The position numbers and the translations under genes are program-made. From Pedobacter insulae (GTDB lineage: Bacteria; Bacteroidota; Bacteroidia; Sphingobacteriales; Sphingobacteriaceae), in the NCBI RefSeq assembly GCF_900113525.1, contig NZ_FOPP01000002.1:494897-558896 (forward strand): a stretch of DNA of 64,000 nt. The letters run 5' to 3'. This document shows, piece by piece, positions 35,617 to 43,410 of this stretch (within the stretch, counting starts at the first letter, position 1; every line of letters begins with the position of its first letter). Under the pieces are notes generated by a model that saw only the letters and a program-made list of their open reading frames with translations, had not been told where the DNA came from and made no database searches.

Positions 35617-36780
35617 ATGAATAAACTCGAACAAACTTGGCGCTGGTATGGTCCGGTAGACCCTGTAAGCTTACAAGATGTTAAACAGGCAGGTGCAACT
35701 GGCATTGTTACTGCGTTACACCATATTCCGCATGGCGATATTTGGCCTTTAGCCGATATACAAGAACGTAAGGCTCTTATCGAAGCGGCCGGCTTAACTT
35801 GGTCGGTAGTGGAAAGTGTTCCTGTGCACGAGGCTATTAAAACAAATAGAGCCGATGCGGGTAAATACCTGGAGAACTATAATACTTCATTAAAGAACCT
35901 AGCTGCTTGTGGAATTAAAACAGTTTGCTATAATTTTATGCCGGTACTGGACTGGACTCGCACGCAGTTAGATCTAACGATGGATGATGGCTCGAAGGCT
36001 TTATATTTTAACTGGACAGATCTGGCAATTTTCGATTTATACCTCTTTAAGCGAGAAAATGCTTCGGCAGACTATAGCGAAGATATTTTAGCCAAAGCCA
36101 AGGCCAAATATGCAATCATGAGTGCAAGCGAGCTAGACTTGCTTAGAACCAACGTGCTGATGGGAATTCCGAACGAAAAAGAAATTGAGATGGAAGCCCT
36201 ACGTGCTTCTATTAATGAATACAATGCAATAGGCAGGGAAGGCCTTAAGGCTAATTTGGCCTTGTTCTTAACGGGTATTGCCGACACTTGTAACCAACAT
36301 GGTATTAAAATGACTATCCATCCTGATGATCCTCCTTATTCAATTTTAGGCTTACCACGTATTGCTAGTAGTAAAGCAGATTTGGTAGATATTTTAAGGA
36401 GTGTAGACCAAGAATTTAACGGTATTTGTTATTGTACAGGCTCATTAGGAGCAGGGATGGATAACGATTTGGTTGAGATTTTTGAAGCTGTAAAAAAACG
36501 GGTTTACTTCTTGCATTTGCGTAATGTAACCAAAGATGAAGAAGGGAATTTCTACGAGGCAGACCATTTAGGCGGTGATGTAAATATGTTCGAAGTAATG
36601 AAGGCTGTTACAGCCGAAAACGCAAAACGTGATACACCTATACCTTTTAGACCAGATCATGGTCACCAAATGCTTGATGACTTGAACAAGGTTAGCAATC
36701 CAGGCTATTCTGCTATTGGCCGTTTACGCGGTTTAGCAGAATTAAGGGGCTTGGAAATGGGAATAACAGGAAATTATTAA
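35617..36780 (+). CDS. uxuA: Mannonate dehydratase
   Basis: 387 residues, cytoplasmic. It converts D-mannonate to 2-keto-3-deoxy-D-gluconate, the third step of glucuronate catabolism after UxaC and UxuB. Family signatures include the N-terminal W-R-W-Y-G-P-x-D-P-V-S and T-A-L-H-H-I-P-x-G, the H-P-D-D-P-P segment near 229-234, and F-L-H-L-R-N-V near 302-308, which contribute metal and active-site residues. Its length matches the UxuA type. Location right behind GH88 supports glucuronate release from the glycan. The other pathway genes (uxaC, uxuB, kdgK, kdgA) are not in the window. Confidence 0.95.
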   Translation: MNKLEQTWRWYGPVDPVSLQDVKQAGATGIVTALHHIPHGDIWPLADIQERKALIEAAGLTWSVVESVPVHEAIKTNRADAGKYLENYNTSLKNLAACGIKTVCYNFMPVLDWTRTQLDLTMDDGSKALYFNWTDLAIFDLYLFKRENASADYSEDILAKAKAKYAIMSASELDLLRTNVLMGIPNEKEIEMEALRASINEYNAIGREGLKANLALFLTGIADTCNQHGIKMTIHPDDPPYSILGLPRIASSKADLVDILRSVDQEFNGICYCTGSLGAGMDNDLVEIFEAVKKRVYFLHLRNVTKDEEGNFYEADHLGGDVNMFEVMKAVTAENAKRDTPIPFRPDHGHQMLDDLNKVSNPGYSAIGRLRGLAELRGLEMGITGNY

Positions 36781-36781
36781 C

Positions 36782-36810
36782 AAAAAGGCCAGATTAATCC
36801 CGGCCTTTTT
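36782..36810. terminator. Bidirectional terminator between uxuA and the convergent lipoprotein gene
   Basis: AAAAAGGCC at 36782-36790 pairs with GGCCTTTTT at 36802-36810 around an 11-base loop, with A/T runs on both sides. It serves two convergent genes whose stops are 38 bases apart. Confidence 0.85.
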
Positions 36811-36818
36811 TTATGCGA

Positions 36819-38579
36819 TTATTTACATTCCAAACTAAACACCCCTACAATGGAGATGGTACTTGTAGCGGAATTATAAGTAGAAGTTGCGCTAAAATTT
36901 TCGGCTGCTGCCGGAATATCAACATTTGATTTCGAAATAGGGAAAGTACCAGTACTATAAGTTACGCCATTGTAAGAGCTGCTTATTTTAAACTTATGGC
37001 CAACAATTAGTTTAATGCTTGCTGTTGGGTTATCGATTACACCATTTTTAATGTAGACATAAGAAAAGGTATTGTCGGTAACATCATTCACTGTCATCCA
37101 CGCATTTAATGGTGCGATGATATTTTTGGAAATACATTTGCTCGTAAAACTGGTGGTGATATTTACATACTCTATTGGAGTAGGGGGCGTTACCGGTCCT
37201 GGTGGCACCACAACCACCGGACTATTATCTATATTAATGGTAATACTCGTTGTGGTAGCCGGTGTAAATAAAGCACTTTGTCCAACTAGTTTTCCCGCGC
37301 TTGAATAAACTACTACCTTAGCCGAAGGCACATCGGGCGAAGTAGGTAATGAATAGCCATATTTCCCTGTGATAGTACTAAACGTTGTGGTATTGTTCAC
37401 TAATTTTCCAACTTGGAAAAAATCTCTAGCTGGTTGGTAATTGGTAAAATTTTTTAAGAAAACACTGGTCGACGTATATAAATAAGTGTTATAAGTACCC
37501 GTAAATGGAGCTTGCGATGGCGCAAAATTGATAGTCAGTTCTTTGTTAAGGTCGGATTTCACTGGCGACCAGCCCCAAGATAGGTTCCATATATTAGGTG
37601 TGGTGATGGTGTACTTGGCTATTAATTTGCCGCCTGTACCTGTGGTAATCGCTACCGGAGTAGTCATTAGTCTTTGCTCACCATTTACAACGGTAGTATA
37701 CCATAACGGAATTGTTTCGCCAGCTTTAACTGCAGCTTTAGTGTCGTAATTAATCAATCCCGCTGGTAATTCTTGGCTTACCTCAATTGGCTTAGAGAAG
37801 TTGGCAACTACCTTATTGTCTGCATACATCACTAATCTTATTGCTCCTGCAGGTACAAAGTTAACGCCGAAAGGCACGTAAGCCCCGCTTTTAATCGCGT
37901 TCCGTCCAACAATACCGCTGGGGAACAATGCAGCCATCGAAGTTGCGGAATTGTTATGGGCAATTAAAGTAGATTTTAGCATACTTGCGTCAATCAGTTT
38001 ATTGCTGGCATCTCTCATTTCGGTACCTACCGGAATAGTAAGGTTAACTTTTTCTGCCATCGTTGCAGTTGTACTGGTGTTTAGGTTAATGATACTTGTA
38101 GTAACACCTGCTTTTAAATCATTTTCCATCGTTGTAAAGGCAGTGCCATCAACCCGTTTCACGAAATCAAAGGCTGGTATTATAAAAACAAGCGACGAAT
38201 CATTGGTTACTGTGATCGTTTTATGGATCGTTTCGAAGCCAGCTATTTCTGCATTTATTACAAATGTTAGCGGATTTGCTTTTGTTGGCTTGGCCTGTCC
38301 CCTAAGGGCCAACGGAATCATACCTTGTGATACTTTAAAATCTGTACCTCCCGATCCCATTTGAACCAATGCTGCGTCTTTACCCGAAATGGTTATCGCA
38401 AAATCGCCAATTTGCGTTGTGGCATTTGGGTTTGCTTTTTCAAAACGAACCAAGAAAGGTGATTTAAATAGACTTGCAGTATTAAATGTGATGACAATAT
38501 CCTTGTCAGGTTTGGTACAGCTGCCAATGATCAAAAGCGCCATACCTAAAATTAATCCTCTAACGAATACTGCTCTCAT
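36819..38579 (-). CDS. Large lipoprotein of unknown function
   Basis: 586 residues. The lipoprotein signal ends I-I-G-S-C, so Cys near residue 21 is lipidated. The protein is rich in Thr, Ser and Ala, is predicted mostly beta with about four repeated sandwich-like segments, and has a proline-rich hinge (V-V-V-P-P-G-P-V-T-P-P-T-P) near 472-484 that separates an N-terminal 460-residue part from a C-terminal 100-residue domain ending in L-E-C-K. I recognise no family. Its ATG overlaps the stop of the outer-membrane protein gene by 4 bases, so the two are translationally coupled and probably form a surface complex. Confidence 0.6.
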   Translation of the reverse strand: MRAVFVRGLILGMALLIIGSCTKPDKDIVITFNTASLFKSPFLVRFEKANPNATTQIGDFAITISGKDAALVQMGSGGTDFKVSQGMIPLALRGQAKPTKANPLTFVINAEIAGFETIHKTITVTNDSSLVFIIPAFDFVKRVDGTAFTTMENDLKAGVTTSIINLNTSTTATMAEKVNLTIPVGTEMRDASNKLIDASMLKSTLIAHNNSATSMAALFPSGIVGRNAIKSGAYVPFGVNFVPAGAIRLVMYADNKVVANFSKPIEVSQELPAGLINYDTKAAVKAGETIPLWYTTVVNGEQRLMTTPVAITTGTGGKLIAKYTITTPNIWNLSWGWSPVKSDLNKELTINFAPSQAPFTGTYNTYLYTSTSVFLKNFTNYQPARDFFQVGKLVNNTTTFSTITGKYGYSLPTSPDVPSAKVVVYSSAGKLVGQSALFTPATTTSITINIDNSPVVVVPPGPVTPPTPIEYVNITTSFTSKCISKNIIAPLNAWMTVNDVTDNTFSYVYIKNGVIDNPTASIKLIVGHKFKISSSYNGVTYSTGTFPISKSNVDIPAAAENFSATSTYNSATSTISIVGVFSLECK

Positions 38580-39316
38580 GCCTTCTTAAACTTATGGATG
38601 TTGAAATTGAAATTAACCTGAAGTACCGGGAAGAAGCGGTAACTGCTCATGTTTTTATCTAATTGTGGCTCTATCGATTTATTATCTGATAATAAATTTG
38701 TGCCTGTTACGGTTGATTTTGGTTGATTTAGGTAGTAGGCTCCTATATCAACATTTACACTAAATAATTTGTTTGGGATGCTGTTAAATAAGCCTATGCC
38801 CAGATAGGGGGCAATTCCTTTCCAAGAAAGATTGATATCCAAATTGCCAACTTCTTCTTTCGTTAAAATCAACCCATTAAAATCATATCCCTCGCGGGGG
38901 AAAAACTTAATGCCCCCATCGGCTTTAACGAGGTAGGCAACACCACCCACTATTTTGAATGATTTTCCTTTAAAAGGGAGGTATTCTCCTAAGATGTTTA
39001 GATTAATTACTTCAGAAGTAAGCTCATTATCGGCATCGAAACCAGAAAACTGAAAGGCATTGTCTACTTTCACGCCAAAAATAGAATTTATACCCATTCT
39101 AGCGGTCAGCCGAGGTTTAATCCCATATCTAAAACTTGCTCCTAAGCCAGACGTGCCCAGTTGAAGCTGTACCGACATCGGGTGCTTTTTGCCAGCAGTG
39201 TCAATGATAAGGTCTTTTGATTTAGCTGTGTTTTGTGTTGGAGGGCTAACTTGTTGGGTGAATCCCAAATAAGGAAAACTCAAAAGTAAGATGATGAGGA
39301 TCGGGTTTTTCTGCAC
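38576..39316 (-). CDS. Outer-membrane beta-barrel protein of unknown function
   Basis: 246 residues with a signal peptide (ending L-G-F-T-Q). The mature part is built of alternating amphipathic strands, for example V-Q-L-Q-L-G-T-S-G-L-G-A-S-F-R-Y-G near 50-66 and V-L-Q-V-N-F-N-F-N-I near the C-terminus, as expected for a small barrel of about 8-10 strands. No specific family is recognised. It is the first gene of a two-gene operon with the large lipoprotein. Confidence 0.6.
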   Translation of the reverse strand: MQKNPILIILLLSFPYLGFTQQVSPPTQNTAKSKDLIIDTAGKKHPMSVQLQLGTSGLGASFRYGIKPRLTARMGINSIFGVKVDNAFQFSGFDADNELTSEVINLNILGEYLPFKGKSFKIVGGVAYLVKADGGIKFFPREGYDFNGLILTKEEVGNLDINLSWKGIAPYLGIGLFNSIPNKLFSVNVDIGAYYLNQPKSTVTGTNLLSDNKSIEPQLDKNMSSYRFFPVLQVNFNFNIHKFKKA

Positions 39317-39338
39317 GGTATGTTCTTTAGTAGATATG

Positions 39339-39346
39339 CAAAATTA
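39339..39346 (-). promoter_or_regulatory. Perfect TAnnTTTG -7 box for the barrel/lipoprotein operon
   Basis: On the minus strand this reads TAATTTTG, a full match to TAnnTTTG, 22 bases ahead of the ATG at 39316. A convincing -33 TTTG is not seen at the expected distance. Confidence 0.35.
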
Positions 39347-39544
39347 GGATATTTATTTAAATTCTAGTGTGTTATGTTTTTGTTAATAGGTGCTGGACAC
39401 TGATTTTTTTATTGTGACGTTAATTATTACGTTTTATTCGTGTTTTTATTGTTGTATGAAAAAAGATACAAAAACAGTACTGCATCAACTTATGCGCACT
39501 AACAATAATTATGAAAAAATATTAAAATATTAACGCAGGATTTA

Positions 39545-39552
39545 TATCTTTG
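39545..39552 (+). promoter_or_regulatory. TAnnTTTG -7 box upstream of tRNA-Arg
   Basis: TATCTTTG matches the consensus fully and lies 46 bases ahead of the tRNA 5' end. The -33 region is A/T-rich without a clear TTTG. Confidence 0.45.
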
Positions 39553-39598
39553 CAGCATCAACAAGAAATGGTCATTTTTGAGCTATTTTATTGAGGAT

Positions 39599-39672
39599 GC
39601 CTCCATAGCTCAGCTGGATAGAGCACCGGTTTTCTAAACCGTAGGTCATAGGTTCGAATCCTATTGGGGGTA
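39599..39672 (+). tRNA. tRNA-Arg (anticodon TCT)
   Basis: The 74-base cloverleaf has acceptor GCCTCCA pairing with TGGGGGT (two G/U pairs), D-arm GCTC...GAGC, anticodon loop TTTCTAA with anticodon TCT (reads AGA), and T-arm ATAGG-TTCGAAT-CCTAT. The discriminator is A and CCA is not encoded, as is common in Bacteroidota. Confidence 0.95.
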
Positions 39673-39677
39673 CAGGC

Positions 39678-39716
39678 AAAGGCTTCTTACGATGAGTAGG
39701 AGGCCTTTTGTTTTTT
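39678..39716 (+). terminator. Terminator after tRNA-Arg
   Basis: AAAGGCTTCTTAC and GTAGGAGGCCTTT form a stem with a few G/T pairs around a short loop, followed by TTGTTTTTT. It starts 6 bases after the tRNA. Confidence 0.8.
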
Positions 39717-39895
39717 CCTCTGATCTCTATTGCTTGGCTCAGATCTGGCGCGTAAATCGGAGCAGTTATTAATTAATCTGAGGTGACAAGTTTCACCTGG
39801 TCATTGCAGATTTAGAAATATCAGTCTTATAGCATTGATTTATATCAAGCTCTTTAATCTTCAGGGTGAAACTTATTTTGAGTTTCGGTGGGAGT

Positions 39896-39924
39896 TTTGG
39901 CAAAATTAGACTCTTATAAGTTTA
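39896..39924 (+). promoter_or_regulatory. Promoter-like boxes ahead of the second GH88 gene
   Basis: TTTG at 39896-39899 and TAAGTTTA at 39917-39924 are 17 bases apart, near the TTTG / TAnnTTTG pattern. The GH88 start is 22 bases further. Confidence 0.4.
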
Positions 39925-39946
39925 GCAACCTATTAACCCAACTAAA

Positions 39947-41185
39947 ATGAGTAAAATTAAATTTCTATTAGCACTAATTGTTGTGTTCAGTTTTATTGCA
40001 CTAAAAACCAAAGATGAAGATTTTGTAAAGCGAAGTTTTGATACAGCCGCACCGTTGTATACTTCACTTTTAAACCTAACGGGAGATAATTTTAAAAACT
40101 ATCCACATTCATTTTTGCCAAATGGAACAGTAAAGTATTACCAAATTGATGAGTGGACAGGTGGCTTTTGGCCAGGAAGTTTGTGGTACATGTATGAATA
40201 TACCAAAGATGAAAAATGGAAAACTGCCGCCCAAAAATGGACCAATTCCTTAGAAAGCAATCAGTTTAACGCTAACCACCATGATATTGGTTTTATGATG
40301 TATTGCAGTTATGGTAATGCTATACGATTTGATAATAGCCCAAAATATCAGCAAATATTGTTGCAATCGGCAAAAACTTTAACTGAACGTTATTCGCCTA
40401 TTGTAGGTAGCATCAAGTCTTGGAACCAGCGCAAATCTAAAGGAGATATTAATACTTGGGAGTACCCAGTTATTATGGATAACATGATGAATTTGGAGTT
40501 GTTGTTCTACGCATCTAAAGTTACCAAAGACAATACTTACAAAAACATTGCGATTAAACATGCTGAACAAACCATGAAGAACCATCTGCGTACTGATTAT
40601 GGATCTTATCATGTCGTAAATTATGATCCACAAACTGGGAAAGTATTACACAAACAAACATTGCAAGGTTTTTCAGACGAATCTACTTGGGCTAGAGGAC
40701 AAGCATGGGGGATTTATGGTTTTACTACAACTTACCGAGAAACAAAAGATAAAAGATTTTTAAAAACTGCGGTGAAAATGGCCGATTTCTTTTTAAATCA
40801 TCCTACTTTACCTGCCGATGGTATACCAAATTGGGATTTTAATGTCGGGCAAGCAGGCTACAAACCAGACTGGAATTTTGATCCAAATAGGTTTAAAGAA
40901 ACACCGAGAGACGCATCTGCGGCGGCAATTGCGAGTTCGGCGATGTTAGAGTTGAGTACTTATTTAAAAGGTGCTCAAAAAGAGAAATATTATAATGCTG
41001 CAGTTAAAATGTTGAAATCATTAAGCACCGATCAGTATTTAAATACAGATCAAGCTAATCCTTATTTTTTGTTGAAACATAACACAGGTAATTTACCAAG
41101 TGATTCAGAAATTGATGTGCCTTTAATTTATGCAGATTATTATTTTTTAGAAGGATTGTTAAGGTATCAGAAGATGAAAAAGTAA
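39947..41185 (+). CDS. GH88 unsaturated glucuronyl hydrolase (second copy)
   Basis: 412 residues with an N-terminal export signal (about 1-20). The GH88 catalytic Asp residues are in H-H-D-I-G-F near 107 and I-M-D-N-M-M-N-L-E-L-L near 175. It is longer than the copy at 34296 by an insertion before the second Asp (around R-K-S-K-G-D) and another near G-Q-A-G-Y-K-P-D-W, so it is a divergent paralogue. It removes unsaturated uronate from lyase products. It is the first gene of the second glycan locus, 275 bases after the tRNA. Confidence 0.9.
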   Translation: MSKIKFLLALIVVFSFIALKTKDEDFVKRSFDTAAPLYTSLLNLTGDNFKNYPHSFLPNGTVKYYQIDEWTGGFWPGSLWYMYEYTKDEKWKTAAQKWTNSLESNQFNANHHDIGFMMYCSYGNAIRFDNSPKYQQILLQSAKTLTERYSPIVGSIKSWNQRKSKGDINTWEYPVIMDNMMNLELLFYASKVTKDNTYKNIAIKHAEQTMKNHLRTDYGSYHVVNYDPQTGKVLHKQTLQGFSDESTWARGQAWGIYGFTTTYRETKDKRFLKTAVKMADFFLNHPTLPADGIPNWDFNVGQAGYKPDWNFDPNRFKETPRDASAAAIASSAMLELSTYLKGAQKEKYYNAAVKMLKSLSTDQYLNTDQANPYFLLKHNTGNLPSDSEIDVPLIYADYYFLEGLLRYQKMKK

Positions 41186-41200
41186 TTTTCTCTTCATACG

Positions 41201-41227
41201 TTTTGGCTGGTGTCTCACCAGCCGAAA
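41201..41227 (+). terminator. Stem-loop after GH88
   Basis: TTTTGGCTGGTG (41201-41212) pairs with CACCAGCCGAAA (41216-41227) around a 3-base loop, with one G/T pair. No T run follows, so termination may depend on other factors. Confidence 0.6.
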
Positions 41228-41341
41228 CAATGTAAAAATTTTGATTTCCTTAGTAATTTCAATAACATGCAATTTGTATGTTTATATCTTGATTCCACAG
41301 CTTCAAATTTAGCTTAGCTAAAGATTTTACAGTACAATTGG

Positions 41342-41371
41342 TTGTTTAATCCAAAATATTCAATATTTTTG
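41342..41371 (+). promoter_or_regulatory. Promoter-like boxes ahead of the ECF sigma gene
   Basis: TTG at 41342-41344 and TATTTTTG at 41364-41371 (a full TAnnTTTG match) are 19 bases apart. The ATG follows only 13 bases later, so the transcript would have a very short leader. Confidence 0.4.
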
Positions 41372-41384
41372 ATTTACTCCCAAA

Positions 41385-41966
41385 ATGTTTAAATCGAAAG
41401 AAAATAAAGAAGCAGATGATTTGTTGCTACAACAAATCAAAGAAAACAATATGTTGGCTTTTGATGCCCTATACGATAAATATTGGGAGCAGGTTTATAA
41501 TGCCGCATACAAAAGATTAAAAGACGCAGATTATGCAAAAGATATTACTCAAGATATATTTTTGCAAGTTTGGCACAAGCGCCATGACATTAATATAGAT
41601 CATTTTGCACCATATTTATTTACAGCAGTTAGAAACAATGTATTTAAATGGATGCAAAAAGAGCAGCGTTTTACACCAATACCCGAGCTGTTGGCCCATC
41701 TATCTGTTGCTAAAGACAATGCTGATGCAGAAGTTCTAAGAAAGGAGTTTGTAATTAAATACGAAGCCTTAGTAAACACGCTAACACCTGCACAACAAGA
41801 AATTTTTAGAATGCGCTTTCATGATGATTTAACAACCAAAGAAATAGCCGAAAAGTTAAACATCAGTAGAAAAACTGTACAAAATCAATTGGGTAAAAGT
41901 GTATCACAGTTGAGAGGGTCTTTAGATTTATTGTACTTTGTTTTAATGCTACACGTTTACAATTAG
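41385..41966 (+). CDS. ECF-type RNA polymerase sigma factor
   Basis: 193 residues. Sigma region 2 spans about 20-90 (F-D-A-L-Y-D-K-Y-W, then D-I-T-Q-D-I-F-L-Q-V-W near 49-59) and region 4 about 120-180 (L-T-P-A-Q-Q-E-I-F-R-M-R, then L-T-T-K-E-I-A-E-K-L with the helix-turn-helix). Such factors are held by a FecR anti-sigma protein and released when an STN-bearing SusC senses its substrate. The next two genes supply exactly those parts. Confidence 0.92.
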   Translation: MFKSKENKEADDLLLQQIKENNMLAFDALYDKYWEQVYNAAYKRLKDADYAKDITQDIFLQVWHKRHDINIDHFAPYLFTAVRNNVFKWMQKEQRFTPIPELLAHLSVAKDNADAEVLRKEFVIKYEALVNTLTPAQQEIFRMRFHDDLTTKEIAEKLNISRKTVQNQLGKSVSQLRGSLDLLYFVLMLHVYN

Positions 41967-42045
41967 AAAATATTTCATTTTCTCGTGGGACTATTTCCAG
42001 TTTCTGGCTCTGTTTATTAGAGGCTTATTTATGGCCTGGTTAATA

Positions 42046-43218
42046 ATGGATAAAAAAGAGTTTTTAGAACTACTCAATAAATACAATGCTGGCTTGGCAA
42101 ATGCCGAAGAAGTGGCTTTTTTAGACGCTTACTATAATCTTTTTGATCATGAAGATGAGGCTTTTTTAAATCTAAACCAGGCTGAAAAAGAAAATATCAA
42201 AAATGAAATTTCGCAAAGCATTAAGCAACAGTTGCTGCAAGAACAGATCGAAGAAAAACGTATCCCACTTTTAGTTAAGTACAAGTGGTTGGCCGCAGCA
42301 GCAGTATTTGTTTTAATAGGCAGTATAACGTTGTTGCTATTAAACAATCAAAACCCAACTGACCAAATTGCAATTGTTAAGCCCAAAGCGAGTAAACATA
42401 ACGTTGAGCCAGGAAGCAATAAAGCAGTATTAACATTGGCAAACGGCAAGCAAATTACTTTAAATGATAAGGCTAATGGGGTTTTAACTAAACAAGCTGG
42501 TGTAGTAATTACTAAGAATAAAGATGGTCAATTGCAATATCAAATTACATCCGAGGCAACAGCGGGTATTAACACCATCAGTACACCTAGAGGTGGCCAA
42601 TATCAGTTGATTTTAGTAGATGGAACCAAGGTTTGGCTTAATGCAGCTTCTGCAATAACTTTCCCTACTAAATTTAATGGTAACGAGCGCCGGGTAGAAA
42701 TTGTTGGTGAAGCTTATTTCGAAGTGGCTAAAAATGTAGGTCAACCCTTTAAGGTAAAATCAAAGAACCAAGTTATAGAAGTATTAGGTACGCATTTTAA
42801 TGTAAATACTTATGATGATGAAGTAGCAGATAAAACCACATTGTTAGAGGGAAGTGTTAAGGTAAGTAAAGTTACCAATGGAGAAGTGCTTCGAGGAAAT
42901 TCAAAAGTTTTAAAGCCAGGACAACAAGCATCAGTTAGTGCAGATCAATCTCAAATTTCCGTGGAAATTGCTGATGAAGATGAAGCTGTAGCTTGGAAAA
43001 ATGGATATTTTAAGTTTAATAAGGCTGATATTCAAACTATTATGAGGCAAGTGTCAAGATGGTACAATGTTGATGTTGAATATAAAGGCGAAATGAATAA
43101 AGATCTATTTGTAGGTAAAATTAATAGGAGCGAGCATGTAGAAGAGGTGCTTAATATTTTACAACGGAGTAAAATTAATGTAGCCATCAAAGGCAGAACC
43201 ATTATTATATCTAATTGA
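42046..43218 (+). CDS. FecR-family anti-sigma factor
   Basis: 390 residues. The cytoplasmic N-terminal part (about 1-75) binds the sigma factor, one membrane helix lies at about 83-103 (K-W-L-A-A-A-A-V-F-V-L-I onward), and the periplasmic FecR domain at about 170-270 shows S-T-P-R-G-G-Q-Y-Q-L-I-L-V-D-G-T and E-A-Y-F-E-V-A. A C-terminal DUF4974/STN-like domain follows at about 310-385. ATG 42046 is preferred to 42031 because the family begins directly with the M-D-K-K-E-F helix. It relays the signal from the STN-SusC to the ECF factor. Confidence 0.92.
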   Translation: MDKKEFLELLNKYNAGLANAEEVAFLDAYYNLFDHEDEAFLNLNQAEKENIKNEISQSIKQQLLQEQIEEKRIPLLVKYKWLAAAAVFVLIGSITLLLLNNQNPTDQIAIVKPKASKHNVEPGSNKAVLTLANGKQITLNDKANGVLTKQAGVVITKNKDGQLQYQITSEATAGINTISTPRGGQYQLILVDGTKVWLNAASAITFPTKFNGNERRVEIVGEAYFEVAKNVGQPFKVKSKNQVIEVLGTHFNVNTYDDEVADKTTLLEGSVKVSKVTNGEVLRGNSKVLKPGQQASVSADQSQISVEIADEDEAVAWKNGYFKFNKADIQTIMRQVSRWYNVDVEYKGEMNKDLFVGKINRSEHVEEVLNILQRSKINVAIKGRTIIISN

Positions 43219-43301
43219 ACAAAACCAAATATATAAACCTAAACCCCAAAAAAAATATGAAGACATAATTTACAAACCTATCATGTCTAACCCAAATAAT
43301 A

Positions 43302-43335
43302 AAACCGGTGTGCTACCAACACAACCGGCTTTATC
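43302..43335 (+). terminator. Imperfect hairpin between FecR and SusC genes
   Basis: AAACCGGTGTG and ACACAACCGGCTTT pair with small bulges around a CTACCA loop. It lies in the 192-base gap and could end the sigma/FecR transcript or attenuate read-through into SusC. Confidence 0.4.
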
Positions 43336-43410
43336 CCTTTAGGGAAACTTGTTTGGCGTTAGAAAAAAATCGTTAGTCATTTTATCAGTTCAACCAAACT
43401 TAACAAAAGT

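Noticed and set aside
37951..38364. 137-residue plus-strand frame
   Set aside because: Antisense to the large lipoprotein; hydrophobic because of the complement of Thr/Ser/Ala-rich codons.
39599..39672. tRNA-Arg as an integrase attachment site
   Set aside because: No integrase gene and no second copy of the tRNA 3' end was seen in the window; kept only as a weak island idea.
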